Source of the DNA: JAAZLS01 sp964585925
GTDB lineage: Bacteria; Bacillota; Dethiobacteria; DTU022
Direction of reading: 5' to 3'
Assembly: GCA_964585925.1 (NCBI GenBank)
Contig: CAZPFS010000001.1
Coordinates: 61,577 to 125,576 of the forward strand
DNA: 64,000 nucleotides
Both the position numbers and the translations under genes were made by a program. The notes beneath the pieces were generated by a model, which had not been told where the DNA came from, ran no database searches, and saw only the letters and a program-made list of their open reading frames with translations. Numbering within the stretch: the first letter of the stretch is position 1; each line of letters starts with the position of its first letter. Below, piece by piece: positions 53,005 through 61,977 of the stretch.

Positions 53005-53594
53005 CTCTGAAAGTGGCCGTAGTAGGGGCTCCCGGAAGCGGCAAAACATTATTCTGTATAAACTGGTGCGAATATCTGGGGGCGGCCAGGATTTATTACC
53101 ATCAATCAAACGGCACAGGCAAGGGGGGAGGAATCATTATTCCACAGGCGGCCCGGTCGAAAATGGTATGGAACAGCTCCAGGTGTTCGGGATATACATA
53201 TGTGATCAACCGACCGGGAAAGGTCCCGTCGAGACTGGTTTTGGCCGATACCTTCTGTTTCCGGAAAGATCCGGAACTCAACACAGTGAACAGAACAAGG
53301 CTTATTATTACGTTACAAATGCTTTCTTGGGCGGATGTGATATTGAACGTGGTAGATCTGACCTGCGGTGACCCCTCGCTGATAGAGTTTGCCGGGGAAA
53401 TAGATCGCTGCCTGTTTGAGTTCAGCATCAGGCATCCGGTGCGCTATAATCTGGTAGGGAACAAGGTGGATCTGTTTAGCCGGCCGCCGGAAATACCGTG
53501 GTGGCCGACGAGCAGTGTCCTAAATGTTATTTCTGCCCTGAAGGGAACCGGCTTTGATCAACTAACAAGGCAAATAATCAATTCTGAGGGCTGA
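53001..53594 (+). CDS. Small P-loop GTPase, function unknown
   Basis: A 197-residue TRAFAC-type GTPase. G1 is VVGAPGSGKT, G4 is NKVDL and G5 is SALKGTG. The G3 position shows LADTFCF (DxxG degenerate). No membrane or RNA-binding domain is present. In Bacillus the slot between spoVK and ynbB holds a GTPase (YnbA/HflX, about 420 residues), but this protein is less than half that length and not an obvious HflX. It overlaps the spoVK-like gene by 4 bases (ATGA-type), so the two are co-translated and may work together. Confidence 0.65.
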   Translation: MTLKVAVVGAPGSGKTLFCINWCEYLGAARIYYHQSNGTGKGGGIIIPQAARSKMVWNSSRCSGYTYVINRPGKVPSRLVLADTFCFRKDPELNTVNRTRLIITLQMLSWADVILNVVDLTCGDPSLIEFAGEIDRCLFEFSIRHPVRYNLVGNKVDLFSRPPEIPWWPTSSVLNVISALKGTGFDQLTRQIINSEG

Positions 53595-53670
53595 CCTGCC
53601 GGGCCGGATTTCAGCCCCGTCCTCAGGCGCCGCGGTGATCAGGGTGTAAAAAGGGGGTTGTAAGATCAAT

Positions 53671-54948
53671 ATGGATGAACAAGCTTGGCTGAAGTATTTC
53701 CAGTTTCCCGGGGTTCTGTCAAGCCGGATCGGTGAAATCATGGATCAAATTGCGCCCTTCTGGGAGGCTATTGACAGCACAATGTTCATAAACCAACACC
53801 GGGTGCTGCAGGCCCTGCAACAGGAGAGAATGGGGGAAGAGGATTTTCAGGACAGCAGCGGTTACGGTGATAACGACCGGGGGAGGGGAAAACTGGAATC
53901 GGTTTATGCCCGGGTGTTCGAGACCGAGGCCGCCCTGGTCAGAAATAACATTGTTTCGGGAACTCATGCCCTGGCGCTGGCCCTGTTCGGACTGCTCCGC
54001 CCGGGGGAAGAGGTGCTGTTTGTGACCGGGGCTCCCTACGACACCCTACAGGTAGTGGTGGGCAGCAAGGGGCGGGAGGAGGGAACTTTGAAAGAATGGG
54101 GGATAGGTTTCCGTTATTTGCCGCTTAATACTGAGGGCGAACCGGACCAGAGGAAACTCGACCCTGCTTTCAAACCAAAGGTGGCCTACATACAACGTTC
54201 AATAGGTTATGAGATCAAAAGAAAAGCACTGACTATTTCGCAACTGGAAGTGCTGATACGCGCCATCCGTTCTGTTTATCCCGGTATCTGGGTGGTGGTG
54301 GACAACTGCTACGGGGAATTTGTGGAGACCGCGGAACCAACCTCGGTGGGGGCGGATCTGGCCATAGGTTCGCTGATCAAAAATCCGGGGGGCGGGCTGG
54401 CTGCCAGCGGGGGCTACCTGGCCGGAAAAGAAAAACTAATCCACAAGATATCCTCCCGGCTGACCGCTCCGGGTCTGTATGGCAACCTGGGCGCCATGGC
54501 TTTCAAGCGCAGCTTATTTCAAGGGCTTTTTCTGGCTCCAACCCTGGTAGGCAGCGCCCTTAAAAACGCGATATTTGCAGCCGGGCTGTTTGAAAAGATG
54601 GGCTTTCAGGTTCGCCCCCGCTTTGATCAGCCAAGGGGAGATATCGTCCAAGCGATAATATTGGGAGATCAGGCCAGACTGGAGCTGTTTTGCCGGACCA
54701 TCCAAGGTTCGTCCCCGGTGGAACACTATGTAACACCCGTTCCCGCTGTACCGCCCGGTTATGATGATCCCATTATCATGGCTGCAGGAACGTTTATACA
54801 AGGAGCTTCCGGTGAGCTGACCGCTGACGGGCCGTTGCGGCCGCCCTATGCTGTATTTTTGCAGGGAGCGCTCACTCTGTCCCATGCTCTGTGGGGTACC
54901 TGCAAGGCGGCGGAGGCGCTTTTAAATCAAGCGCCGGGGATGATTTGA
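53671..54948 (+). CDS. YnbB-like PLP enzyme (methionine gamma-lyase/aluminium resistance family)
   Basis: A 425-residue PLP-dependent enzyme of the Met_gamma_lyase (YnbB, 'aluminium resistance') family. NNIVSGTHALALALFGLLRP, WVVVDNCYGEFVETAEP and the PLP lysine in IGSLIKNPGGGLAASGGY are diagnostic. It is homologous to Cys/Met-metabolising enzymes, but the physiological reaction is unsettled. The place after hfq and spoVK matches Bacillus. A start near 53671 is in frame, with GGGGGTTG upstream at moderate distance. Confidence 0.88.
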   Translation: MDEQAWLKYFQFPGVLSSRIGEIMDQIAPFWEAIDSTMFINQHRVLQALQQERMGEEDFQDSSGYGDNDRGRGKLESVYARVFETEAALVRNNIVSGTHALALALFGLLRPGEEVLFVTGAPYDTLQVVVGSKGREEGTLKEWGIGFRYLPLNTEGEPDQRKLDPAFKPKVAYIQRSIGYEIKRKALTISQLEVLIRAIRSVYPGIWVVVDNCYGEFVETAEPTSVGADLAIGSLIKNPGGGLAASGGYLAGKEKLIHKISSRLTAPGLYGNLGAMAFKRSLFQGLFLAPTLVGSALKNAIFAAGLFEKMGFQVRPRFDQPRGDIVQAIILGDQARLELFCRTIQGSSPVEHYVTPVPAVPPGYDDPIIMAAGTFIQGASGELTADGPLRPPYAVFLQGALTLSHALWGTCKAAEALLNQAPGMI

Positions 54949-55066
54949 AAGCACCGGTAAAAGCCGGCAGCAGGGAAGGCACCCTAAAAAGCGTCTGCTC
55001 AAAGAGAACGGTGCCCGGTGGGGCTACAACACGTGTGTACGGTTTTTGGATCGCCTTTGTGGTTGG

Positions 55067-55963
55067 TCATTCGAGAAGTCTTTTTTCCAGAACCTGGCTG
55101 CGATCGAAACCGGTTAACTGTAGGTAGTATTCGCCGGCATCGATCAGAGCGTCCATCGGGGTGAGACCCACGATTTCACTTCCGCTCACCGCGACCCCGT
55201 AGCGGGCGGCCTCTCTTTTTACCAATTCGAAGATCCGGGGCAGAGAGACCAACCGGTAATCGCAGACATTGATCGTTACTTGGGCCTTGCCTGTCTCTTC
55301 AATCATGATCCCCAGGGCCTTGATGGTGGGAAATCCGCCACCGCTGCCCCGGATGGCTTTGGCAATTTTTCTGGCGATTCCCACCTGGGCGGTATTCAGG
55401 TTGATGTTGTAAGCGATCAGGGGGAGCCGGGCCCCCACCGCGGTGACCCCGGCTTGGAGATGGACCTCCGTTGGTCCAAAATCGGGCTTGCGTTCCGGCT
55501 CTTTGATCGCTGTGATCAGACCTTCATACTGCCCCCGGCGCACTTCGGAGAGGTTTTTTCGTTCCGGTACGGTGGCCGCTTCTTCGTAAAGATAAACCGG
55601 GATAGAGAGCTCATCGGCCAGGCGGCGGCCGAGTTTGTTTGCCAACTCGACACACTCCTTCATGGTCACCCCGGAAATGGGGATAAAGGGGATCACATCG
55701 GTCGCTCCTATGCGGGGGTGCTCCCCGCGATGACGGCGCAGATCGATCAACGCAGCAGCCTGTTCGGCCCCCCGGAACGCCGCTTCCAGAACCTGTTCCG
55801 GGGGGCCGATAAAGGTCATCACCGAGCGGTTGTGGCTTCGGTCACTGGAATAATCCAGCAGTTTTACCCCCGAAACACTCTTGATCGCACCGGCAATTTT
55901 TTCTACCACCTCGCTCCGGCGTCCCTCGCTGAAATTGGGCACGCACTTTACAATCTTAGACAT
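55067..55963 (-). CDS. ftcD: Glutamate formimidoyltransferase
   Basis: A 298-residue formiminotransferase (both N- and C-terminal subdomains, no fused cyclodeaminase). The start VKCVPNFSEGRR, HRGEHPRIGATDVIPFIPI and VYLYEEAATVPER are characteristic. It moves the formimino group from formiminoglutamate to tetrahydrofolate, releasing glutamate. The cyclodeaminase partner is the separate fchA gene two genes upstream. The ribosome site GGAGGTG lies within the last codons of hutI. It is the last gene of the hut operon. Confidence 0.94.
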   Translation of the reverse strand: MSKIVKCVPNFSEGRRSEVVEKIAGAIKSVSGVKLLDYSSDRSHNRSVMTFIGPPEQVLEAAFRGAEQAAALIDLRRHRGEHPRIGATDVIPFIPISGVTMKECVELANKLGRRLADELSIPVYLYEEAATVPERKNLSEVRRGQYEGLITAIKEPERKPDFGPTEVHLQAGVTAVGARLPLIAYNINLNTAQVGIARKIAKAIRGSGGGFPTIKALGIMIEETGKAQVTINVCDYRLVSLPRIFELVKREAARYGVAVSGSEIVGLTPMDALIDAGEYYLQLTGFDRSQVLEKRLLE

Positions 55964-55965
55964 AT

Positions 55966-57300
55966 TTATTCACCTCCATTTGGGTTGAGGCTTGTCTGGA
56001 CACTGACGCTGAATTTTTGTGATTCACTGGTAAGGCAAGCCCGCTCCACTACGATACGGCCATTTTTGATCACTTTTTCTACCAGGTTGGTTCCGTAGCG
56101 GTAAGCAAGATATTCATGGCTGGGTGCGTCAAAAATCACAATATCCGCTATTTTGCCCGCCTCCAGGCTGCCCACCTCAGCCGCCCGCCCCAAGGCATGG
56201 GCGGCATTGATAGTAACCGCATTGATCACTTCCGCCGGGGACATCTGCAGGTACAGGCAGGCAATATTGATCACCAGTTGCAAATTATTATTAGGAGAGC
56301 TGCCGGGGTTGAAGTCGGTAGCCAGGGCTACCGGTACCCCCGCCTCGATCATTTTGCGGGCAGGGGCATAATGATCTTCGCCCAGATAGAAGGTGGTTCC
56401 CGGCAATAAAATCGCGATTACACCTGCCCCGGCCATTCGGGCCATGCCCTGCTCTGATACGGCCCGCAAATGATCTGCCGATAAAGCACCGAGTTCGGCG
56501 GCCAGTTCCGCTCCGCCCAGGGGAACTATCTCGTCGGCATGAAGTTTCAGTTTCAGGCCCATGTTGCGGGCCGCGACAAGAAGTCTCCGCGACTGATCAA
56601 TCGAAAATACCCCTTTTTCGCAGAACACATCGCAATAACAGGCCAGTTTTTGTTCGGTCACCAGGGGCAGCATTTCGTGGATCACCAGATCCAGGTAGCG
56701 ATCGGAACGACCCTGATATTCGGGCGGTACGGCATGGGCGCCCAGAAAAGTGGGCACCAGTGTCAGGGGCTGGGACTTTCCGGTTTCTCGAATCACTTCC
56801 AATATGTTTAGCTCCGATTCTGTGGACAGCCCGTAACCGCTTTTGGCTTCGGCAGTGGTGGTTCCCTGGGCCAGCATTTGATGGCAGTGTTTCAGAGCTA
56901 TTCCGGCCAACTTTTCTCGGGATGCCTTTCGGGTAGCGCGCACCGTGCTGAGGATCCCCCCCCCGCGGGCCAATATTTCCAGGTAGGGAATCCCCTGTAA
57001 TTTGAGCGAAAGCTCGTGTTCCCTTGAACCGCCAAACACCAGGTGGGTATGGGGATCGATCAAGCCGGGCAGAACTGTTTTCCCGGTGGCGTCAATAACG
57101 GTGGTTTCAGTATCCCATTCGACCCGGGCCAGTACTTCGGCAGTCGAGCCCACGGCTATAATTCGGTCACCTTTTGTCGCTATTGCTCCCTTTTCAAACA
57201 TGGCCATATCACCCTGGTGTTTCCCGCAAAGGGGTTTGCCTGAAGCGCCAAGGGAGGTTAGCAGCCGGTCAGCATTTTTAATCAGCAAATCTGCTTTCAA
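55966..57300 (-). CDS. hutI: Imidazolonepropionase
   Basis: A 444-residue amidohydrolase. The metal site HxH is in LIDPHTHLVFGGSREHE. KSGYGLSTESELNILEV, KLKLHADEIVPLGGAELAAE and ATDFNPGSSPNNNLQLVINI are HutI signatures. It opens 4-imidazolone-5-propionate to formiminoglutamate, step 3 of histidine breakdown. The start is TTG 57300 with AGAGGT upstream. The C-terminus overlaps the ftcD ribosome site. Confidence 0.95.
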   Translation of the reverse strand: MKADLLIKNADRLLTSLGASGKPLCGKHQGDMAMFEKGAIATKGDRIIAVGSTAEVLARVEWDTETTVIDATGKTVLPGLIDPHTHLVFGGSREHELSLKLQGIPYLEILARGGGILSTVRATRKASREKLAGIALKHCHQMLAQGTTTAEAKSGYGLSTESELNILEVIRETGKSQPLTLVPTFLGAHAVPPEYQGRSDRYLDLVIHEMLPLVTEQKLACYCDVFCEKGVFSIDQSRRLLVAARNMGLKLKLHADEIVPLGGAELAAELGALSADHLRAVSEQGMARMAGAGVIAILLPGTTFYLGEDHYAPARKMIEAGVPVALATDFNPGSSPNNNLQLVINIACLYLQMSPAEVINAVTINAAHALGRAAEVGSLEAGKIADIVIFDAPSHEYLAYRYGTNLVEKVIKNGRIVVERACLTSESQKFSVSVQTSLNPNGGE

Positions 57301-57327
57301 TAATATACCTCTTTTCAGCCTCGGGTA

Positions 57328-57954
57328 TCAAAAGCACAGTTCTTTATCGATACGTTCCCGGTTGGAAATGTATAAGTTTTTGCCAAATGCCAGCAGGTGG
57401 GCAATTTCTTCGGTATATTGTGATTTTAGGTCGCTATCTTTAATATAGGGAAGGTTTATGCGGACGTTTAAGCCGGCCCCTTGCAGGCCGGCCCAGGTGA
57501 GAAGATTGCCCACGCCCAGATCGGTCAAGGCGGCGGGATTGCCCTTTCCGGCGATAATGTCGATCAGCTCAAGGGTCGATAAACAGTGCCTCGCTGTCTT
57601 CAGGGGCATCTCGGCCGCCTCCACGAAAGCCTTGTGGATGGATTCACGGCGTTTCATTTTTTGTTCATCGTCGCTGAAAGGGAGTTTAAGAGCATCCATC
57701 ACACGGTTGAAGGCTTCGCTGTCAAGGTCGACCAGACGGGTCATTGAAACGGCGAGTGCGGCGGCTTTTTCCCCTTGTTGGAAAAGCATTGCAGACGATT
57801 CTGTTTCCTCGGAATTAGTGCTCAGCCGACAGTACATGGATACAAGGGCCGCCCCTTGGGCGCCGGCCAGTGCAGAACTGCTCCCCCCGCCGGGGGCAGG
57901 AGAATCCGAAGCCAGTCTGTCCATAAATTGTATGAGCGATAATTTGGTTAACAT
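57328..57954 (-). CDS. fchA: Methenyltetrahydrofolate cyclohydrolase/formimino-THF cyclodeaminase
   Basis: A 208-residue all-helical FTCD_C/FchA protein. The N-terminus is FMDRLASDSPAPGGGSSSAL and the FNRVMDALKLPFSDDEQKMKR segment is typical. With FtcD it converts 5-formimino-THF to 5,10-methenyl-THF plus ammonia. In clostridia the same family also acts as a cyclohydrolase in one-carbon metabolism. It lies between hutU and hutI, which shows its role here in histidine use. Ribosome site GGGGTGA. Confidence 0.92.
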   Translation of the reverse strand: MLTKLSLIQFMDRLASDSPAPGGGSSSALAGAQGAALVSMYCRLSTNSEETESSAMLFQQGEKAAALAVSMTRLVDLDSEAFNRVMDALKLPFSDDEQKMKRRESIHKAFVEAAEMPLKTARHCLSTLELIDIIAGKGNPAALTDLGVGNLLTWAGLQGAGLNVRINLPYIKDSDLKSQYTEEIAHLLAFGKNLYISNRERIDKELCF

Positions 57955-57997
57955 ATTTCACCCCACCATGGCGAGCCATTCAAAAAGGGCTGCCCGA

Positions 57998-59656
57998 TTA
58001 ATCGAGCATCGGTATTTTTATTCCTGCCTGGCGGGCCCGATCGCCTGCCGAGGTGTAACCCGCGTCGGCGTGGCGTACTATGCCCAATCCCGGATCTGTG
58101 GTCAACACCCGCTGCAGGCGCGCTGCCGCTTCCGGAGTACCGTCGGCTACGATTACCATCCCGGCATGCAGGGAGTAGCCGATACCCACTCCGCCGCCGT
58201 GATGCACCGAGACCCAGGTGGCGCCCCCCACGGCATTGATCAGCGCATTCAAAATAGGCCAGTCGGCAATAGCATCGCTGCCGTCGAGCATGGATTCGGT
58301 CTCCCGGTTGGGGGAGGCCACGGAGCCGCAATCCAGGTGGTCGCGCCCGATGACGATGGGGGCCTTGATCTCGCCCTTGGCCACCAGATCGTTGATGATC
58401 TTTCCAAAACGGGCCCGCTCGCCATAGCCCAGCCAGCAGATGCGGGAGGGAAGCCCCTGGAACTGCACTCTCTCGCCGGCCATCTTGATCCAGCGCGCCA
58501 GGTGCTCATCAGTGCCGAATTCATCCAAAACAACCTGGTCGGTGCGGGCGATATCGGCCGGATCTCCGGAAAGAGCCACCCAGCGGAAGGGCCCCTTTCC
58601 CTCGCAAAACAAGGGCCGGATATAGGCGGGAACAAAGCCTGGGAAAGTGAAGGCTTCTTTAAAGCCTTCCTCAAAAGCCACCTGGCGGATATTGTTGCCG
58701 TAGTCAAAAACAATGGAACCGGCTTTTTGCAGATCGGCCATCGCGGTAACATGCCGGACGATTCCTTTCCGGGCCATCTGCTGATAGCGATCCGGATCCT
58801 CTTTGCGCAACCGAAGCGCGGCCTCGTATTCCAAGCCCGGGGGGACATATCCTTCCAGAGTGTCATGAGCCGAGGTCTGGTCGGTGACCACATCGGGGAC
58901 CATGCCCCGGCGCACCAGTTCAGGATATATGTCGGCGGCGTTGCCGAGCAGGGCAATGGACAGGGGTTTGCCTTCCCGACAGGCTTCGCCGGCCAAGGCC
59001 AGAGCCTGATCCAAATCTTTGGCCTGCGTATCGCAGTAGCGGGTTTCCAGGCGACGCCTGATGCGCTCGGGATCTATTTCCACCACGATCGCCACTCCGT
59101 CGTTCATGGTTACCGCCAGTGGCTGGGCCCCGCCCATGCCGCCCAAGCCGGCGGTCAGGATGAGCCGTCCCCTGAGGGTCCCGTTAAAATGTTGCCGGGC
59201 CAGGGAGCCGAGGGTCTCGTATGTTCCCTGAAGTATTCCCTGGGTGCCGATATAAATCCAACTGCCGGCGGTCATCTGGCCGAACATGATCAGGCCTTTG
59301 TCTTCAAGTTCTCGAAAATAGCCCCAGTTGGCCCAGTGGGGCACCAAAAGCGAGTTGGCGATGAGCACCCGGGGGGCATCGGGGTGGGATTTGAACACCG
59401 CCACCGGCTTACCTGACTGGACCAGCAATGTTTCGTCGCCCTCCAGTTCCCGGAGAGTTTCCACCAGGGCTTTAAAGCAATCCCAGTTGCGGGCCGCCTT
59501 GCCGCTGCCGCCATAAACAATGAGTTCTTCGGGTTTTTCGGCCACTTGGGGGTCCAGATTGTTCATCAGCATGCGCATTGCCGCCTCTTGCGGCCAGCCC
59601 TTGCAGCTGATAGCGGTTCCGCGGGGAGCCCGTATATTTCTCGGTGGGCTATTCAT
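57998..59656 (-). CDS. hutU: Urocanate hydratase
   Basis: A 552-residue urocanase. The NAD-binding and active-site sequences YGGSGKAARNWDCF, LTAGLGGMGGAQPLAVTMND and QTSAHDTLEGYVPPG are present, as is GRDHLDCGSVASPNRETESM. It converts urocanate to imidazolonepropionate. Two ATGs lie close together: the first (59662) is only 2 bases after GGAGG, while 59656 is 8 bases after it and is preferred. It follows hutP by 57 bases. Confidence 0.95.
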   Translation of the reverse strand: MNSPPRNIRAPRGTAISCKGWPQEAAMRMLMNNLDPQVAEKPEELIVYGGSGKAARNWDCFKALVETLRELEGDETLLVQSGKPVAVFKSHPDAPRVLIANSLLVPHWANWGYFRELEDKGLIMFGQMTAGSWIYIGTQGILQGTYETLGSLARQHFNGTLRGRLILTAGLGGMGGAQPLAVTMNDGVAIVVEIDPERIRRRLETRYCDTQAKDLDQALALAGEACREGKPLSIALLGNAADIYPELVRRGMVPDVVTDQTSAHDTLEGYVPPGLEYEAALRLRKEDPDRYQQMARKGIVRHVTAMADLQKAGSIVFDYGNNIRQVAFEEGFKEAFTFPGFVPAYIRPLFCEGKGPFRWVALSGDPADIARTDQVVLDEFGTDEHLARWIKMAGERVQFQGLPSRICWLGYGERARFGKIINDLVAKGEIKAPIVIGRDHLDCGSVASPNRETESMLDGSDAIADWPILNALINAVGGATWVSVHHGGGVGIGYSLHAGMVIVADGTPEAAARLQRVLTTDPGLGIVRHADAGYTSAGDRARQAGIKIPMLD

Positions 59657-59713
59657 GTCCATTACCTCCCGGCGGCGTGGCCCGATACAGGCCCGCCCAA
59701 AATTTGAATATGG

Positions 59714-60151
59714 TTACAGATGATTGATCCCCAATCCTATGGTTTCGTGCTCGTAACCTTTAATCGGGGCGCCGATGGTTCCGTACATGGCCACCGCCAC
59801 CCATTTTCCGTCATCCTTGTGTTCGGTGCTGCGGGGCCCGCTAACCACGGTAAAGATCAAGCCCACGGTGCGCAGCATATTCCCAAGCCCCATCTGGCCG
59901 CGGCAAATGCCCACCAGGGCGTCCATGATCGCATGGTAAATGGCATGTTTATCGCGGTAACTGTCCTCACGGATGATCCTTTCCCGCAGCGCCGCCGTTT
60001 CCACGGCAGCAAATATCTTTTCCATGTTCATCGAACCGACCCGGCCTTTGATCAAAACATAACCGTTTTCAGAAGCCTGACGGTGGATCTGTTTTTCTTG
60101 CATTTCATCGGCCAGCGCGAACATGACGGCGATCTTTCCCGGATATTTCAT
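59714..60151 (-). CDS. hutP: HutP, histidine-responsive RNA-binding antiterminator
   Basis: A 145-residue HutP, nearly the Bacillus length (about 148-151). Conserved blocks: GYVLIKGRVGSMNMEKIFAA, YRDKHAIYHAIMDALVGICR, GQMGLGNMLRTVGLIF and YGTIGAPIKGYEHETIGLGI. The histidines of the metal/histidine site are kept. HutP with L-histidine and Mg binds NAG repeats in hut leader RNA and stops a terminator forming. In B. subtilis hutP is the first gene; here it follows hutH. ATG 60151 follows an AGGGGG site; a TTG at 60172 is less likely. Confidence 0.95.
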   Translation of the reverse strand: MKYPGKIAVMFALADEMQEKQIHRQASENGYVLIKGRVGSMNMEKIFAAVETAALRERIIREDSYRDKHAIYHAIMDALVGICRGQMGLGNMLRTVGLIFTVVSGPRSTEHKDDGKWVAVAMYGTIGAPIKGYEHETIGLGINHL

Positions 60152-60249
60152 CCCCAACCCCCTGACTGACAAATGACTTTCTTTGCCATTATTCTATAAT
60201 CAGGGTCTGTTTACCTTTGAGCAAATTGTTCTTTCTGCCCTGCCTTTAG

Positions 60250-61803
60250 CTATACACTGAGGTGAATTGACTGTTCCACCTCTTCCACCAACCGGTGGCC
60301 GGCCACGAGATCCACCGCACTTTCTATGAGAGGGTAAAGGATACGATCGCATTTGACGAAAGGCACTTTTTCCCGCAACAACCGGTAGGCGGCCGCGGTG
60401 CCCCGACCGAGGGAGGAAGTATTTCGGAAATCAACCGCCTGTCCGGCCACCAGAAGTTCGATTCCCAGGATACGGCCTACATTTTCCACCACCCGACGGG
60501 CTTTGCGGGCGGCGGTGGCGCCCATGCTGACATGGTCTTCCTGGTTGGCGGAGGAGGGTATGGAATCCACACTGGCCGGGTGACAGAGCACCTTGTTTTC
60601 ACTGACCAGGGAAGCCGCGGTATACTGGGCGAGCATAAAGCCGGAATTCATACCGCCCGCGTTGATCAGAAAGGGAGGAAGGCCGCTCAAGACCGGGTTT
60701 ATCAGACGCTCTATGCGGCGTTCGGAAATACTGCCCAACTCCGCGGCGGCCAGGGCCAGAAAATCCAGTGCCTGGGCCACCGGCTGGCCGTGAAAATTAC
60801 CGCCTGACAGCACTTTTCCTTCGTTTGCGAACAGCAGGGGGTTGTCGTTAACCGAATTTGCTTCTATTTCAAGAACCCCCCGCACATATTCAATGGCATC
60901 GGCGGATGCTCCGTGTACCTGGGGGATGCAGCGCAGACTGTAGGCATCCTGAACCTTTTTTCGGTCGCTCCCGATAAGTCTGCTTCCCTCTAGCAGCAAA
61001 AGGAGATTGGCAGCCACCAGAGCGTGGCCTTTATGGGGCCGCACCCGGGCAATGAGGGGATCGAAGGCCTCCGGCGCCGCTCGGAGGGCTTCCAGGGACA
61101 AGGCGGCGGTTATCTGGGAAGCTTTCAGCAAATTGATGGCGTCAAGGGCGGCCAGGGAGCCGAGGGAGGTCATCACCTGGGTGCCGTTGATCATGGCCAG
61201 GCCTTCTTTTTCCCACAGCTCCAGCGGTTCGAGACCCGCTTTTTTCAAAGCATCGGCGCCGCTCATTTTCAAGCCCCGGTAACGGGCTTCTCCTTGGCCG
61301 GTAACCACCAGGGCCAGGTGGGCCAGAGGGGCCAGATCACCGCTGGCTCCCAGCGATCCCTGACCGGGAACCACGGGCACAACTCCTTTGTTGAGCAGAT
61401 CCGCCAGATACTGTGCCAGGCAGGGCCTGACCCCGGAATAACCCCTGGCCAGAGCGTTCAGGCGCAACAGCATGGCTCCCCTGACCACCTCGTCCGGAAG
61501 TGGCTCCCCCAGCGCCGCAGCATGGCTGGCAATAAGGTTTTTCTGTAATTGTATGGCATTTTCTTTGGAAATGACCACCTCGCTGAAACGTCCAAAGCCG
61601 GTGGTAATACCGTAAACGACCTCTTCATCCCGGACGAGCTTTTCCAGCATCCTCCGGGAGGCGGCAATCCGCTGCAAAGATTTCTCGCTGATTTCAACCT
61701 TCCGGTCCAATCGCGCCACTGAGGCAATGTTTTCCAGGGACAGGTTTTCACCATCGATGATCAGGGGAACAGCGGGGTGAGCGCCGGTTTGTGCCGTTTT
61801 CAT
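60250..61803 (-). CDS. hutH: Histidine ammonia-lyase
   Basis: A 517-residue HAL. The MIO prosthetic group forms from Ala153-Ser154-Gly155 in GSLGASGDLAPLAHL. YGITTGFGRFSEV, QDAYSLRCIPQVHGAS and LSGGNFHGQPVAQALD are further signatures. It removes ammonia from histidine to give urocanate. First gene of the operon, directly downstream of the HutP-type leader. GGAGG lies 13 bases before ATG 61803, longer than normal, and a GTG-GCT-TAA mini-frame ends right before the ATG. Confidence 0.95.
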   Translation of the reverse strand: MKTAQTGAHPAVPLIIDGENLSLENIASVARLDRKVEISEKSLQRIAASRRMLEKLVRDEEVVYGITTGFGRFSEVVISKENAIQLQKNLIASHAAALGEPLPDEVVRGAMLLRLNALARGYSGVRPCLAQYLADLLNKGVVPVVPGQGSLGASGDLAPLAHLALVVTGQGEARYRGLKMSGADALKKAGLEPLELWEKEGLAMINGTQVMTSLGSLAALDAINLLKASQITAALSLEALRAAPEAFDPLIARVRPHKGHALVAANLLLLLEGSRLIGSDRKKVQDAYSLRCIPQVHGASADAIEYVRGVLEIEANSVNDNPLLFANEGKVLSGGNFHGQPVAQALDFLALAAAELGSISERRIERLINPVLSGLPPFLINAGGMNSGFMLAQYTAASLVSENKVLCHPASVDSIPSSANQEDHVSMGATAARKARRVVENVGRILGIELLVAGQAVDFRNTSSLGRGTAAAYRLLREKVPFVKCDRILYPLIESAVDLVAGHRLVEEVEQSIHLSV

Positions 61804-61826
61804 TTAAGCCACAGTACCTCCTCGGT

Positions 61827-61860
61827 AAAAAAATAAGCACCAAGGTATAAACCTGGTGCT
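61827..61860 (-). terminator. Conditional terminator in the hut leader
   Basis: On the minus strand AGCACCA pairs with TGGTGCT over 7 bp, extended by GGT/ACC with a one-base bulge, and is followed by TATTTTTTT. It lies between the hut promoter and hutH, so it must be read through for expression. Confidence 0.88.
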
Positions 61861-61862
61861 CC

Positions 61863-61879
61863 CTGACATCTAACAACTC
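61863..61879 (-). promoter_or_regulatory. Predicted HutP binding site (three NAG triplets)
   Basis: The leader RNA contains GAG-N4-TAG-N4-CAG immediately 5' of the terminator stem. Three NAG triplets with four-base spacers are the known HutP recognition pattern in B. subtilis. With hutP in the same operon, this is strong evidence for histidine-dependent antitermination. Confidence 0.8.
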
Positions 61880-61930
61880 TGAGCGGCAAGCGAAATATTT
61901 TTATATTATTCAGCCCTGTTTTGTATTTTC

Positions 61931-61959
61931 ATGATAGGCCAATCGGGGTCTGCTGTCAA
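61931..61959 (-). promoter_or_regulatory. Sigma-A promoter of the hut operon
   Basis: TTGACA (61954-61959) and TATCAT (61931-61936) are separated by 17 bases on the minus strand. The predicted leader up to hutH is about 120 bases and contains the HutP site and terminator. Confidence 0.8.
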
Positions 61960-61977
61960 TTATATTTATGGTGCATG

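Noticed and set aside
57458..59416. A 652-codon open frame on the plus strand
   Set aside because: It is exactly antisense to fchA and hutU, has no ribosome site or known motif, and reflects the high G+C third-position bias of the hut genes.
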